Of a stretch of DNA of 32,966 nt, positions 1-8,179 are shown in pieces. The notes beneath the pieces are model-generated. The model searched no databases and had not been told where the DNA came from. It saw only the letters and a list, made by a program, of their open reading frames with translations. Every line of letters starts with the position of its first letter. Position 1 is the stretch's first letter. The DNA lies in assembly GCA_024233935.1 (NCBI GenBank), contig JACKOY010000030.1, positions 1 through 32,966 of the forward strand, given 5' to 3'. Origin of the DNA: Spirochaetales bacterium (GTDB lineage Bacteria > Spirochaetota > Leptospiria > Leptospirales > Leptonemataceae). Position numbers and translations under genes: made by a program.

Positions 1-131
1 CTCGCACTTTCGTCCACCCGGGCAAGGCCGCCCCGCATGAGCACAACGTACGGCAGAAGAATTGAACCCGTCGGTGCGACCCGCAAAGGAGACAACGGGC
101 TCGTGGTTCGGTTTGACGATCATATCGCGAA
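1..131. other. Left-edge segment, no assignable gene
   Basis: This stretch precedes the first clear gene. The minus strand is open from an ATG at 123 down to the window edge (about 41 codons), so it could be the 5' end of a divergent gene. Two plus-strand frames are also open from the edge: one stops at 63-65, the other at 166-168, where its TGA would overlap the ATG of the next gene. None of the peptides is recognisable, and the segment is too short to choose between them. Confidence 0.2.
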
Positions 132-164
132 TTGCCAGGCTGGCTCCAGGGAGCAAGAACACAC

Positions 165-803
165 ATGAAAATCGGCATATTCGGAACCGGCGAAGTTGGA
201 CAGGCATTGGCCCGCGGCTTTGTAAAGCGCGGCGATGAAGTGATGATTGGCTCGCGTGATTCCGAAAAGGCCAGGAAGAGCGCGGCCGCCGTCGATGCGA
301 AAGTGAAAGGCGCTACATTCGCGGAGGTGGGCAAGTTCGGCGACGCCATGGTTCTGGCGACTTTATGGTCGGGCACCAAAAGCGCGATCGATATGGCGGG
401 CGTCGATGCTTTCAAAGGCAAGGTCGTTCTCGATGTTACCAACCCGCTGGTATTCGAGCCCAATTCCCCGCCGAAGCTGGCCCTGGGCCACACCGATTCC
501 GGCGGCGAACAGGTGCAACGCTGGCTACCGGATGCGAAGGTCGTAAAAGTCTACAATACCGTTGGAAACAAACACATGGTCGACCCCCAATTCCCGGGCG
601 GCCCCCCCGACATGTTTCTGTGCGGCAACGACGAAGGCGCCCGCGCTACTGTTTCAAAGATCTGCCAGGACTTCGGCTGGGCAGTGATCGACCTCGGCGG
701 CATTGAGCAGTCGCGCCTGCTCGAACCGCTCTGCATCCTCTGGGTGCTCTACGGTGTACGCACCGGCAGCTGGGACCACGCCTTTAAGTTGCTGCGCAAG
801 TAG
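165..803 (+). CDS. F420-dependent NADP oxidoreductase-like (NpdG-type) dinucleotide-binding protein
   Basis: The 212-aa protein opens with a Rossmann fold: the strand KIGIFGTGEVGQ at residues 2-13 is a GxGxxG dinucleotide-binding loop, and GSRD follows at about residue 30, where the NADP-binding arginine of this family lies. The short length and the VLDVTNP motif fit the NADPH-dependent F420 reductase-like family rather than a two-domain dehydrogenase. Members outside F420-using organisms are annotated only as NAD(P)-binding reductases, so the substrate is unknown. I chose the ATG at 165 over a TTG at 132 because the fold begins directly after it and AGGGA lies 12 nt upstream. The next gene starts 44 nt downstream on the same strand, but no functional link is apparent. 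Confidence 0.75.
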   Translation: MKIGIFGTGEVGQALARGFVKRGDEVMIGSRDSEKARKSAAAVDAKVKGATFAEVGKFGDAMVLATLWSGTKSAIDMAGVDAFKGKVVLDVTNPLVFEPNSPPKLALGHTDSGGEQVQRWLPDAKVVKVYNTVGNKHMVDPQFPGGPPDMFLCGNDEGARATVSKICQDFGWAVIDLGGIEQSRLLEPLCILWVLYGVRTGSWDHAFKLLRK

Positions 804-847
804 CCGCTTTCGGTTGACCGGCGATTGGGCCCGTCCGCACGTACGGC

Positions 848-2077
848 ATGCGTGCGTTGCTGCGTTCTCTGACCCAGACCGGTGTGCCGGAAGGCACAAG
901 TCCCTACGCTGTCCGGCACATCGTTCTACAAAACACGTTTTCGTTGATTGCGGGCGGACTTTTGCTCAGTTACGTACCGGTCACGGCCCTTTACCTGCCG
1001 GCCACGCGTTGGCTGGTCGTCTCCAACCTGGTGGGTTCCATCGTTCTGGGTTCGTCGATCGTGCTCAACCATTTCGGTCACTTTCGGCTGCATCGGGTTT
1101 CCCAGACTCTCGGCGCGATCGTGGTTCCCGTCATCAATTCGCTTTTGATCGGCATGGCCGGCCTCGTGCCTTTGTTCTTGCTGGCGGTGATCTTTGTTAC
1201 GTTTTCGATCTTTCCCGACACCGAAAGGCGCCTCATGTATGCTCTGGTCGGCCTTTCTGTGGCAACCTATCTGGGCCTCGAGGTCTGGCTGAACTACCAC
1301 GCGCCCTTTCTTTCCGAAGACGATTTTCCACCCCCGGCCCGCCTGGGCCGCCTTACACTCTTTTTTGCATTCTGCGCCCTGGCCTTCTATAACCAACGTG
1401 TGCTCCGCAAATCCGACTACGCCTTACGCGAAGAGCAGGCCCGCTCCGAACGCCTGCTGGAAAACATTTTGCCGGCGTCGATAGCGCATCAGCTGAAATC
1501 CCGACCGGGCGCCATAGCCGACCGGTTCGACGAAGCCACGATTCTGTTTGCGGACCTGGTAAACTTCACCGGTCTTTCAGCCCGCATTCCGCCCGAGGAA
1601 CTTGTTCGTATGCTGGACCGCATCTTTACGATCTTCGATGAACTCGCCGACCGTCACGGTCTCGAAAAAATTAAAACCATTGGCGACGCCTACATGGTGG
1701 CGGGTGGTCTGCCCCTGCCCCGCAAAGATCATTGCGAGGCGATTGCGCTTATGGCCCTGGACATGCGCGCGGCCATGCGGGAGATCAAAAAGGAGTTTCG
1801 CGGGCTGCGCATTCGCATCGGCATGCACACCGGCCCGGTCACGGCGGGAGTGCTCGGCACACGCAAGTTCTCCTACGATCTCTGGGGCGACAGCGTCAAC
1901 ACGGCCAGCCGAATGGAATCCAACGGGGTGGTCGGCGAAATACAGGTCAGCGCGGCTGTGGCCGAAAGACTGGGGGATCGTTTTCGTCTAAAGGCCCGCG
2001 GTTCCATCGAAATCAAGGGCAAAGGCAAGATGCAGGCTTTTCTCTTGAAGGGAACACGGCCCGGTCGCACTTCTTGA
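848..2077 (+). CDS. Membrane-bound class III adenylate cyclase
   Basis: The 409-aa protein has about six hydrophobic segments (near residues 30-50, 55-74, 87-103, 104-122, 130-149 and 168-184), then a charged signalling helix (about 195-216), then a class III cyclase domain. The catalytic set is complete. Metal-binding aspartates are D236 (in FADLVNF) and D280 (in GDAYM). The substrate-selecting pair is K276 (before TIGD) and D344 (in YDLWGD), which favours ATP over GTP. N351 and R355 of VNTASR are the transition-state residues. It therefore probably makes cAMP at the inner membrane and works as a homodimer. The membrane part carries no sensor domain I can name. It runs convergently into the O-methyltransferase gene with a 61-nt gap, where I see no clear terminator. 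Confidence 0.9.
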   Translation: MRALLRSLTQTGVPEGTSPYAVRHIVLQNTFSLIAGGLLLSYVPVTALYLPATRWLVVSNLVGSIVLGSSIVLNHFGHFRLHRVSQTLGAIVVPVINSLLIGMAGLVPLFLLAVIFVTFSIFPDTERRLMYALVGLSVATYLGLEVWLNYHAPFLSEDDFPPPARLGRLTLFFAFCALAFYNQRVLRKSDYALREEQARSERLLENILPASIAHQLKSRPGAIADRFDEATILFADLVNFTGLSARIPPEELVRMLDRIFTIFDELADRHGLEKIKTIGDAYMVAGGLPLPRKDHCEAIALMALDMRAAMREIKKEFRGLRIRIGMHTGPVTAGVLGTRKFSYDLWGDSVNTASRMESNGVVGEIQVSAAVAERLGDRFRLKARGSIEIKGKGKMQAFLLKGTRPGRTS

Positions 2078-2138
2078 GGCATGCGACGCACGCATTCGCT
2101 GTTCGCCTTAGCTCTCTTTCGGCGGTCGCCCGCTCCTC

Positions 2139-2798
2139 TCAGCGTTTCCGACACAAACTCAATCCATCACCAACCGGGATCATGGAAAGATCAATGCGAT
2201 CGTCGTCGCGAAGCTTTTTGTTCAGAGCACGGATGGCCTTTGTATCTTCATCCTGCTTTGCAGGATCGATCACAGAGCCACCCCAAAGCACGTTGTCGAT
2301 CAGAACGATGCCGCCCGGTCGCAAGAGACTCAGACAGCCTTCGTAGTAGGCGTCGTAGTTGGTCTTGTCGGCATCAATAAACGCGAAGTCGAAGGGCGGC
2401 GAACCACCCGCTGCGAGCATCTCCAGGGTCTCCAGAGCCGGACGCAGGTGCAGGTCGATGCGATCGGCCACGCCCGCCTTTTCCCAGTACCGTTGCCCAA
2501 TCGCGGTCCACTGCTCGGAGACATCGCAGGCGATCAGCCGACCGTCGGACGGGAGGGCGATCGCGGTCAGAAGCGAGCTGTAGCCGGTAAACACGCCGAT
2601 CTCAATGGCCCGACGTGCGTCGATCAGGCGAACCAAAAGCGCCATCAGCTGACCCTGTTCCGGACTGATCTGCATGCGCCCCATATCCAGGCGCGCAGTT
2701 TCGGCACGCAGCTCCTCAAGCAAAGCATTGTCGCGCAGAGAAACATCGAGCATGTAGCGGTGCAGTTCGTCGCTCAAGTTGAGGCTGCGCAGGGACAT
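2139..2798 (-). CDS. SAM-dependent O-methyltransferase (Methyltransf_3 / COMT-like)
   Basis: The 219-aa protein matches the cation-dependent O-methyltransferase family related to caffeoyl-CoA and catechol methyltransferases. The SAM-binding motif IEIGVFTGYSSL is at 65-76, CDVSEQW (ribose contact) at 91-97, and the metal-site residues are D142 (FIDADK), D168 and N169 (LIDNVLWGG). Length is normal and the gene is intact. The family methylates catechol-type hydroxyls; the substrate here cannot be read from sequence. It is the last gene of a minus-strand series and follows the LOG-family gene after 137 nt, so co-transcription is possible but not proven. Confidence 0.9.
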   Translation of the reverse strand: MSLRSLNLSDELHRYMLDVSLRDNALLEELRAETARLDMGRMQISPEQGQLMALLVRLIDARRAIEIGVFTGYSSLLTAIALPSDGRLIACDVSEQWTAIGQRYWEKAGVADRIDLHLRPALETLEMLAAGGSPPFDFAFIDADKTNYDAYYEGCLSLLRPGGIVLIDNVLWGGSVIDPAKQDEDTKAIRALNKKLRDDDRIDLSMIPVGDGLSLCRKR

Positions 2799-2935
2799 GA
2801 CGCAACTGGCCTCGCCACCAGGCTCCGGTCAAGCAGGGTATCCCGGGGCTCGCAAAGGTGCGGACCGGACCAGGAACAGCTACAGCCTGGCGTCCGGGGA
2901 TCCGCGGGCTGCGCCATCGAACGAGACCAAGTTGC

Positions 2936-3463
2936 CTACACCCGAAGCGTCTTTTGCCAGACCAGGAACTCGTGAGCCAGCTCCGGGCGGGACTGAATGT
3001 AGTGCACGCACGCCCCCGGAGAGATGGCTTCCAGCGTTTGCGCCTGGATTGCGCTCACGCCCGCCAGGTACGAAAGCATCAGAACCGGACGGGAGTAGAT
3101 CAGGGCAAACGCCAGTTCGCTCAAGGTGCCCGGGCCGCCGCCCACAACGATCACACCGGCCCCGGCGAGCACGTTGGGCAGGTTGCGCATGTGCCCGAGG
3201 CCGGTCGGAAGGCGAATGCTGCTGTGTGGGTTTGCTTCCTGGTTGTCCGTTCCGGGCAGAAGGCCGATGCTCAGGCCGCCGGCTTCGGAGTGGGTACGGG
3301 CGACCGCCTCCATCACGCCACCACGGCCGCCCGTCACCAATCCCAGACCGCTGCTCGCAATGAGCGCGCCCAGCTCTTCGGCCGCCTGGACCGCGTCCGG
3401 TTCGGGCGCAGAAGAGCCGATCAGGGTGACAAAGGTTTGGGGAATAGAACCAGTTTCAGACAC
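2936..3463 (-). CDS. LOG-family / TIGR00725-like nucleotide-binding protein
   Basis: The 175-aa protein has a Rossmann-like LOG fold. GGRGGVM lies at 45-51, a HMRN motif with R93 and N94 at 91-94, and GGGPGTLSE at 108-116. The last replaces the PGGxGTxxE signature of LOG cytokinin-activating phosphoribohydrolases; the GGG form is typical of the short TIGR00725 branch, whose function is not settled. Nucleoside-5'-monophosphate hydrolysis is possible, but cytokinin synthesis should not be assumed. The start is a GTG at 3463 with no clear ribosome-binding site. The 52-aa gene upstream ends only 25 nt away, so the two are probably co-transcribed. Confidence 0.75.
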   Translation of the reverse strand: MSETGSIPQTFVTLIGSSAPEPDAVQAAEELGALIASSGLGLVTGGRGGVMEAVARTHSEAGGLSIGLLPGTDNQEANPHSSIRLPTGLGHMRNLPNVLAGAGVIVVGGGPGTLSELAFALIYSRPVLMLSYLAGVSAIQAQTLEAISPGACVHYIQSRPELAHEFLVWQKTLRV

Positions 3464-3488
3464 ACGGCTGCACCGCGGGCCCGGTGAC

Positions 3489-3647
3489 TCAAGCGCTCAG
3501 TTCGGCTTTGCGCGCGAGGAGAGCCTGGGCGTAACGACTGCTGAGACCCTGCATGTGTTCTTCGGTCTTCTTCAGAGCCGTTTCCACTTCGGCCAGAGTC
3601 ATCTTGCCGATTTTCTTGTTCTTGGGCTTTTCTTGTTCTTCGGCCAT
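3489..3647 (-). CDS. Small conserved-looking helical protein, 52 aa
   Basis: This short gene encodes a 52-aa protein. Residues 1-14 are highly charged and lysine-rich (KPKNKK); the rest, from KMTLAEVETALKK to YAQALLARK, is predicted to be amphipathic helix. Codon use is strong (lysine mostly AAG, leucine CTG/CTC, GC-rich third positions), and the gene sits 25 nt upstream of the LOG-family gene in the same direction. The pattern resembles small leptospiral hypothetical proteins built around an MTLAEVE-type helix, but I recall this only loosely. No function is known to me; a small nucleic-acid- or protein-binding helical hairpin is one possibility. No good ribosome-binding site precedes the ATG. 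Confidence 0.65.
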   Translation of the reverse strand: MAEEQEKPKNKKIGKMTLAEVETALKKTEEHMQGLSSRYAQALLARKAELSA

Positions 3648-3694
3648 TTTTCAGGGGCCCCGCATGAGGGGGCGTACAGACCAGGTGCGCCGGG

Positions 3695-3799
3695 GTGGGG
3701 CTGCTCCTCAAGCACAAAACAGAACCGGGTCCGGGCCTTTTGCAGCCAGCCTGGCCCGACTACGAGGATTTGCGCTGGATCAATGCTGAGAAAAAATAG
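3695..3799 (+). CDS. Candidate micro-ORF, 34 aa (uncertain)
   Basis: A GTG-initiated frame of 34 codons ends at a TAG (3797-3799) in the gap between the 52-aa gene and the secreted-protein gene. Its codons look more like real coding sequence than the other frames, especially the stretch coding PAWPDYEDLRWINAEKK. There is no ribosome-binding site, no neighbour on the same strand, and no family I recognise. It could equally be the remnant of a longer gene, since the frame is closed by a TGA about 30 nt upstream of the GTG. Confidence 0.2.
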   Translation: MGLLLKHKTEPGPGLLQPAWPDYEDLRWINAEKK

Positions 3800-3856
3800 G
3801 TGACGGGGTCCCTGAGTCTGCTGCCCGAAAAGTCCAGGGCATTTCCAGCTCCCTTT

Positions 3857-4606
3857 TTAAAGATCGATCTGCCAGTAGTTGACCTGATTGCGCCGGTCAT
3901 AGTAACCCGCGATCAGGATGTCCATGGAATAGAGCGCCGCCCGCAGATTTCGAAATACCATACGCAGGGCATTCAACTGAATCTCTGCCGAAGCATAATT
4001 CAAGCGGCCTTCTTGCTGGTAGTTCACCTTGAAGGTCTCAAGCTCAATGGCCTGTACGTTTTGAGTATAGACGCGCATGATTTTTCGCGTAAATTGGTTC
4101 TGCCCGTAAACGTTGCGGGTCATGGAATCCAGAACAACGCAACGCAATCGCCGTTCCCCTTCGGCGCCGCCGTCTTCGTAATGAAAGGCAATAATCCTTT
4201 TGGAGTTCACGTACTCGCCGTCGCGCCAGGTGCCGGGAACGTCTTCCAGCACAATCTCCTGGTACGAGCTGAATTCGGGATAGATCGCGATCAGTTCGGC
4301 GTGCTTGCGCTGCACGTCCTGGAGGGCTCGCTGCACATTTTCCACTTCGATCGCCAGAATGCGGCGCATCTCGCGACGATATTGTCCCTCTTGAGGGTTG
4401 TTCCCCCAGTTGCTTTCGTCGAGAACCGGACCGCCTTCGGCGGCGGCCGGAACATCTGAAGAACACTCGCGCTCCGGGTCCGTGTTTACGCTCGGCTGAT
4501 TCAGCTCGCTCACGTCCTGGGACTGTGCACTCAAACCCAATGCTGCCAGCAGAAAGGCACCACTCAGGGTCCCCGCCAGCGCTGTGTGAAACAATCCGGC
4601 CCTCAT
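3857..4606 (-). CDS. Secreted helix-rich protein of unknown function
   Basis: The 249-aa protein has a signal peptide: MRAG at the start, a hydrophobic core LSGAFLLAALGL and a likely cleavage after about residue 28 (LSAQS). The mature part begins with an acidic, disordered segment, then a charged helix (VENVQRALQDVQRKHAELI), a central probable beta region with many charged turns, and a long C-terminal helix ending YYDRRNQVNYWQ. I chose the ATG at 4606 because AGGAG lies 9 nt upstream and the signal peptide begins there; a longer frame would add 15 non-signal-like residues. No enzyme motif is visible. A periplasmic structural role is possible. I considered kinship with the leptospiral flagellar coiling proteins, which are also secreted and helical, but cannot confirm it. 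Confidence 0.7.
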   Translation of the reverse strand: MRAGLFHTALAGTLSGAFLLAALGLSAQSQDVSELNQPSVNTDPERECSSDVPAAAEGGPVLDESNWGNNPQEGQYRREMRRILAIEVENVQRALQDVQRKHAELIAIYPEFSSYQEIVLEDVPGTWRDGEYVNSKRIIAFHYEDGGAEGERRLRCVVLDSMTRNVYGQNQFTRKIMRVYTQNVQAIELETFKVNYQQEGRLNYASAEIQLNALRMVFRNLRAALYSMDILIAGYYDRRNQVNYWQIDL

Positions 4607-4777
4607 TGCATGGATCTCCTGATGGTCAACATCGGCGCGGCGCCCGAGCAAATCCAGGCGACCCCATCGATTTTTTCCCCACCTGGAACTTTAGACGAAA
4701 AAAAACACCGGAAAGCTGGAATCGTCAGGCCGCCGGAAGCGGGGGCGGGCTAAATAAACCAGGCTCAGATCTCCGCC

Positions 4778-5158
4778 TCAGAGGCCCTTCGGGCGCGGAT
4801 TGCACAACCGCAGGGTGCTTTCGTAGAGCGAAAGAAAGATGGTCTGGTTTGTGTTCGGGTTCAAATTGCAGGAGGTGGCGGCGAGCAACAAAAAGCAGGT
4901 TTCGATGGATTGGCGCTCGTAAAAGGCCCGATTGAGCACCTGGGCCACCACCTGCTCGCTGGCGTAGAGTCCCGCCGCGGCGTTGCCCGGACAGCTCTGT
5001 ATGTTTACGCCAATGCCTGCCCGGAGTATGGCTTTGGCCTCACTGCGGGTTACGACGTCCCCGGATACGAACAGGGCGGCTTCGTTCGGACCCATCTCGG
5101 AACACGCCAGCGCCGCCAGTAGACCAACGAGGAGCAGCCGGACAACGATGGGTTTCAT
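4778..5158 (-). CDS. Small predicted lipoprotein
   Basis: The 126-aa protein has a short basic start and a hydrophobic core ending LLAALAC, so C19 is the likely lipidated cysteine. The -3 residue is alanine rather than leucine, acceptable under the relaxed lipobox of spirochaetes. The mature part has five further cysteines, including the motif SCNLNPNTNQT, which could form disulfides. No known domain is apparent. It is the most upstream gene of the minus-strand series and diverges from alaS across 159 bp that hold an inverted repeat. The gap to the secreted-protein gene downstream is 171 nt, so a shared transcript is uncertain. Confidence 0.7.
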   Translation of the reverse strand: MKPIVVRLLLVGLLAALACSEMGPNEAALFVSGDVVTRSEAKAILRAGIGVNIQSCPGNAAAGLYASEQVVAQVLNRAFYERQSIETCFLLLAATSCNLNPNTNQTIFLSLYESTLRLCNPRPKGL

Positions 5159-5213
5159 GCGCGAACGATGCGGTCCGGGACCACCCGGGCACTTTTTCGC
5201 CGTGGCAGCTTAT

Positions 5214-5229
5214 GTAAATGGTTATTTAC
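5214..5229. promoter_or_regulatory. Inverted repeat in the lipoprotein-alaS divergent region
   Basis: GTAAAT and ATTTAC form perfect 6-bp arms around GGTT, about 90 bp before the alaS start and 55 bp before the lipoprotein start. It is AT-rich in a GC-rich setting, as operators or promoter elements often are. The binding protein is unknown. Confidence 0.35.
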
Positions 5230-5317
5230 CTGAACCGGTAACCAGGCCCTTCCGCCCAAAAAACGCGTCCGGGCCGGCATTTTATCTCTAATTGACGCCC
5301 TGCATTGTGGCGCCGAG

Positions 5318-8179
5318 ATGTCTATGGTGACTGGCTCGAACAAACCCAAATCTGCCGAAGAAGCGTGGACGCTTGCGCGCGTCCGGGCCCGGTGGGTGGA
5401 GTTCTTTTCTTCGAAGGACCATCGCCAGGTGTCCTCGGCGAGCTTGATACCCGCCGGGGATCCGACGCTGCTGTTTACCTCGGCCGGCATGGTGCAATTC
5501 AAAGCGTACTTTGCCGGCACGGCAAAGCCGCCTCACCCGCGCCTCACCAGCATCCAAAAATGTCTGCGCACGACCGATCTGGAAGAGGTCGGCCGAACCG
5601 CGCGCCACTGTACGTTCTTCGAAATGCTCGGCAACTTCAGCTTCGGGGACTATTTCAAGCATGAGGCCATCGCCTACGCCTGGGAGTTTTCGACCGAGTG
5701 GCTGGGCTTCGAACCGGAACGCATTCATATCTCAATTTTCGAAGACGACGACGAGGCCGAGGAGATCTGGAACAAGGAAGTGGGCGTGCCGCTGGATCGC
5801 ATTGTGCGACTGGGCCGCGACGACAACTGGTGGGGACCCGCGGGCGATAGCGGAGCCTGTGGTCCCTGTACGGAACTGTATCTCGACCGGGGAGCCGAAC
5901 ACTGTACATGTAAGGATCCTTCGTCCTGCCAGCCCGGCTCCGAATGCGATCGTTTTATGGAATACTGGAACCTGGTCTTCAATCAATACCACCAGGACAC
6001 GGCGGGCAAACTACATCCCCTGCCCGCCCGCGGGATCGATACCGGGGCCGGTCTGGAACGTCTGGCGGCGTTACTGGCAAACGTCGAGAGCGTCTACGAC
6101 ACCGACGAGATGGCCCGGGTCATTGAGCGCATCGAAACACTAACAGAAGAACTGCGTCCGGACCGCAAGCGCGTGGCCTACAATTCCCGGGACGCCCGGG
6201 CCGCGGCGCCCTTTCGTGTACTTACCGATCACATTCGGACGGCTTCGTTTGCTATCGCCGACGGCATTTTGCCCGACAACACCGGCCGGGGCTACGTCAT
6301 TCGACGCGTGATTCGCCGCGCACTTCTGTTCGCGCGAGAACTTGGTATTCACGAACCGATTCTCTATCGTCTGGCGCCGTTGATTGTCGAGATCTACGGT
6401 GGTTTTTATCCGGAACTCAAAGCCCGGGCGGCGGAGATTGAACGTCGGGTGCGCGCGGAAGAAGAGCGTTTCTTGAATACGCTTGAGTTGGGACTGAAGC
6501 ATTGGACTCAATTTCTGGAAGAACACCGCTCCCGCCAGGCGGCCATATTCAACGGCAAGGACGCTTTCACGCTCTACGATACGTACGGCTTTCCCCTGGA
6601 AATGACGACCGAGCTGGCCGAGCGCGAAGGCCTGCAACTGGATCGCGACGGTTTTGAAAAACATATGGCCGAGCAGCGCAGGCGCGCGGCCGCATCCACG
6701 AAGTGGAAGGACTTTGTGCTGCCGCCGGAACTGGGTTTGCCCGCCGGCACTGAGTCCGTTTTCACCGGTTATGACCGCGAGCGCGATGACGGGCAGATCA
6801 TTGCGCTGGTGGCCGATTCAAAAGCCAGCGCGAATCTGAACGATGGCCAGGAAGGCATCGTTATCCTCGACCGCACGCCATTTTATGCCGAAGGCGGAGG
6901 CCAGGTGGGAGATATCGGCAAACTAGTCAGCAAAAACGGCGCGGTCTTTGAGGTGCGCGACACCCAGGCCAAAGGCGGCCTCATTTTGCATATCGGTCGC
7001 GTGTTGACAGGAACGTTTGAAAAGGGCGCTGCGGTAACGGCGGAAATTGACGGAGCCCGACGCGAAGCCCTTACCTGGCATCACAGCGCCACGCATCTTT
7101 TGAATCATGCTCTGCGCGAAACCCTCGGAGAGCACGTCATGCAGACCGGTTCGCTGGTCTCCCCGGACTATCTACGGTTTGATTTTTCTCACCCCGAACG
7201 CATCAGCGCCGGTGACCTGGAGAAAATTGAAGCCAGCGTAAATGCCGCCATCAAGGATGCTGCGCCGGTTCAATCCGAAGTCTTACCGATCGAAGCGGCG
7301 CGCAAGAAGGGAGCCGTGGCGGCCTTCAACGAAAAGTACGGCGAAGAAGTACGCGTCATCAGCATGGGTTCCGATGGCGGCCTCAGCCTGGAGTTCTGCG
7401 GCGGCTGCCACGTAGACAATACCGGAAACATCGGGCTATTTCACATATTGCGCGAGGCCAGCCCGGGCGCCGGGAATCGGCGCATTGAGGCCGTAGCGGG
7501 AGAGCGGGCCGTCGAACATTTTCAAAACGAACTCGATTCTCTGCATCAGAAGATTTCGGACTACAACGCTCGCGTCCGGACTGCTCTCGACGGCGAGGGC
7601 GACGCGCTATTGCTGGACGATCCTTTGCCCACGGAACCGGCGGCGCGGCTGCTGCGAAGTCCCGATCGTGTCCTGTCTCTGGCCCGCGAGCTATCCCGGG
7701 CTTCCGAAGCCCTGGCCGGTCATGAAAAGAAACTGATCAAAGCCGAACGGGAACGCAAGCAGGCGGCTTCGGGCGACCTGCTGGCGCGGGTCGATGATCT
7801 GCTGAGTGAGGCCGAAGAGCGGGGGCCGCTCGTTTGGGTCCGTCATTCGGCCGAGGCCGACGCGGATAGCCTGCGTGTGCTGGGAGATCGGCTGCGGGAA
7901 AAGAAGCGCGGCATCGTCGTGACGCTGGGTTCGACCGGTGCGCGTCCGGTGCTATTGTTCATGGCCGATCGCGCGGCTCTCGATCTGGGCGTCGACTGTG
8001 CCGCTTTGATCCGCCCCTCGGCCGCGCTGCTGGGCGGCGGTGGCGGCGGACGACCCGACATGGCCCAGGCGGGCGGCAAGGACGCCGCCCGCATGGAGGA
8101 AGCGCTGGCGCTGGCAGGTGAAACTCTTCTGAAGCAATTGGAGGCGCCCGCGACGCCCCGGGGGAAGAAACGTGGCTGA
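5318..8179 (+). CDS. alaS: Alanyl-tRNA synthetase
   Basis: The 953-aa enzyme charges tRNA-Ala with alanine in the cytoplasm. The N-terminal class II catalytic domain shows the family motifs FEMLGNFSFGDYF and GIDTGAGLERL. The editing domain has H589 and H593 (HSATH) and C694GGC697H698, the zinc/editing residues that clear Ser- and Gly-tRNA-Ala. The C-terminal C-Ala/DHHA1 region carries a glycine run (LLGGGGGG). The protein is about 75 residues longer than the E. coli enzyme. Within the catalytic domain, C196, C198, C204 and C210 form a small cysteine cluster before CDRFMEYWNLVF; many bacterial AlaRS proteins have a comparable cluster, which may bind zinc. The ATG at 5318 is used; another ATG lies two codons later. 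yajQ begins inside its last codons. Confidence 0.97.
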   Translation: MSMVTGSNKPKSAEEAWTLARVRARWVEFFSSKDHRQVSSASLIPAGDPTLLFTSAGMVQFKAYFAGTAKPPHPRLTSIQKCLRTTDLEEVGRTARHCTFFEMLGNFSFGDYFKHEAIAYAWEFSTEWLGFEPERIHISIFEDDDEAEEIWNKEVGVPLDRIVRLGRDDNWWGPAGDSGACGPCTELYLDRGAEHCTCKDPSSCQPGSECDRFMEYWNLVFNQYHQDTAGKLHPLPARGIDTGAGLERLAALLANVESVYDTDEMARVIERIETLTEELRPDRKRVAYNSRDARAAAPFRVLTDHIRTASFAIADGILPDNTGRGYVIRRVIRRALLFARELGIHEPILYRLAPLIVEIYGGFYPELKARAAEIERRVRAEEERFLNTLELGLKHWTQFLEEHRSRQAAIFNGKDAFTLYDTYGFPLEMTTELAEREGLQLDRDGFEKHMAEQRRRAAASTKWKDFVLPPELGLPAGTESVFTGYDRERDDGQIIALVADSKASANLNDGQEGIVILDRTPFYAEGGGQVGDIGKLVSKNGAVFEVRDTQAKGGLILHIGRVLTGTFEKGAAVTAEIDGARREALTWHHSATHLLNHALRETLGEHVMQTGSLVSPDYLRFDFSHPERISAGDLEKIEASVNAAIKDAAPVQSEVLPIEAARKKGAVAAFNEKYGEEVRVISMGSDGGLSLEFCGGCHVDNTGNIGLFHILREASPGAGNRRIEAVAGERAVEHFQNELDSLHQKISDYNARVRTALDGEGDALLLDDPLPTEPAARLLRSPDRVLSLARELSRASEALAGHEKKLIKAERERKQAASGDLLARVDDLLSEAEERGPLVWVRHSAEADADSLRVLGDRLREKKRGIVVTLGSTGARPVLLFMADRAALDLGVDCAALIRPSAALLGGGGGGRPDMAQAGGKDAARMEEALALAGETLLKQLEAPATPRGKKRG

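Noticed and set aside
3800..4459. 219-codon plus-strand open frame opposite the secreted-protein gene
   Set aside because: It is antisense to a gene with a signal peptide and ribosome-binding site, and its peptide has no recognisable domain. In GC-rich DNA such antisense frames are common.
4640..4770. Possible terminator after the small lipoprotein gene
   Set aside because: The two CCGGAA(A)GC segments near the poly-A/T run are direct, not inverted, so no hairpin forms.
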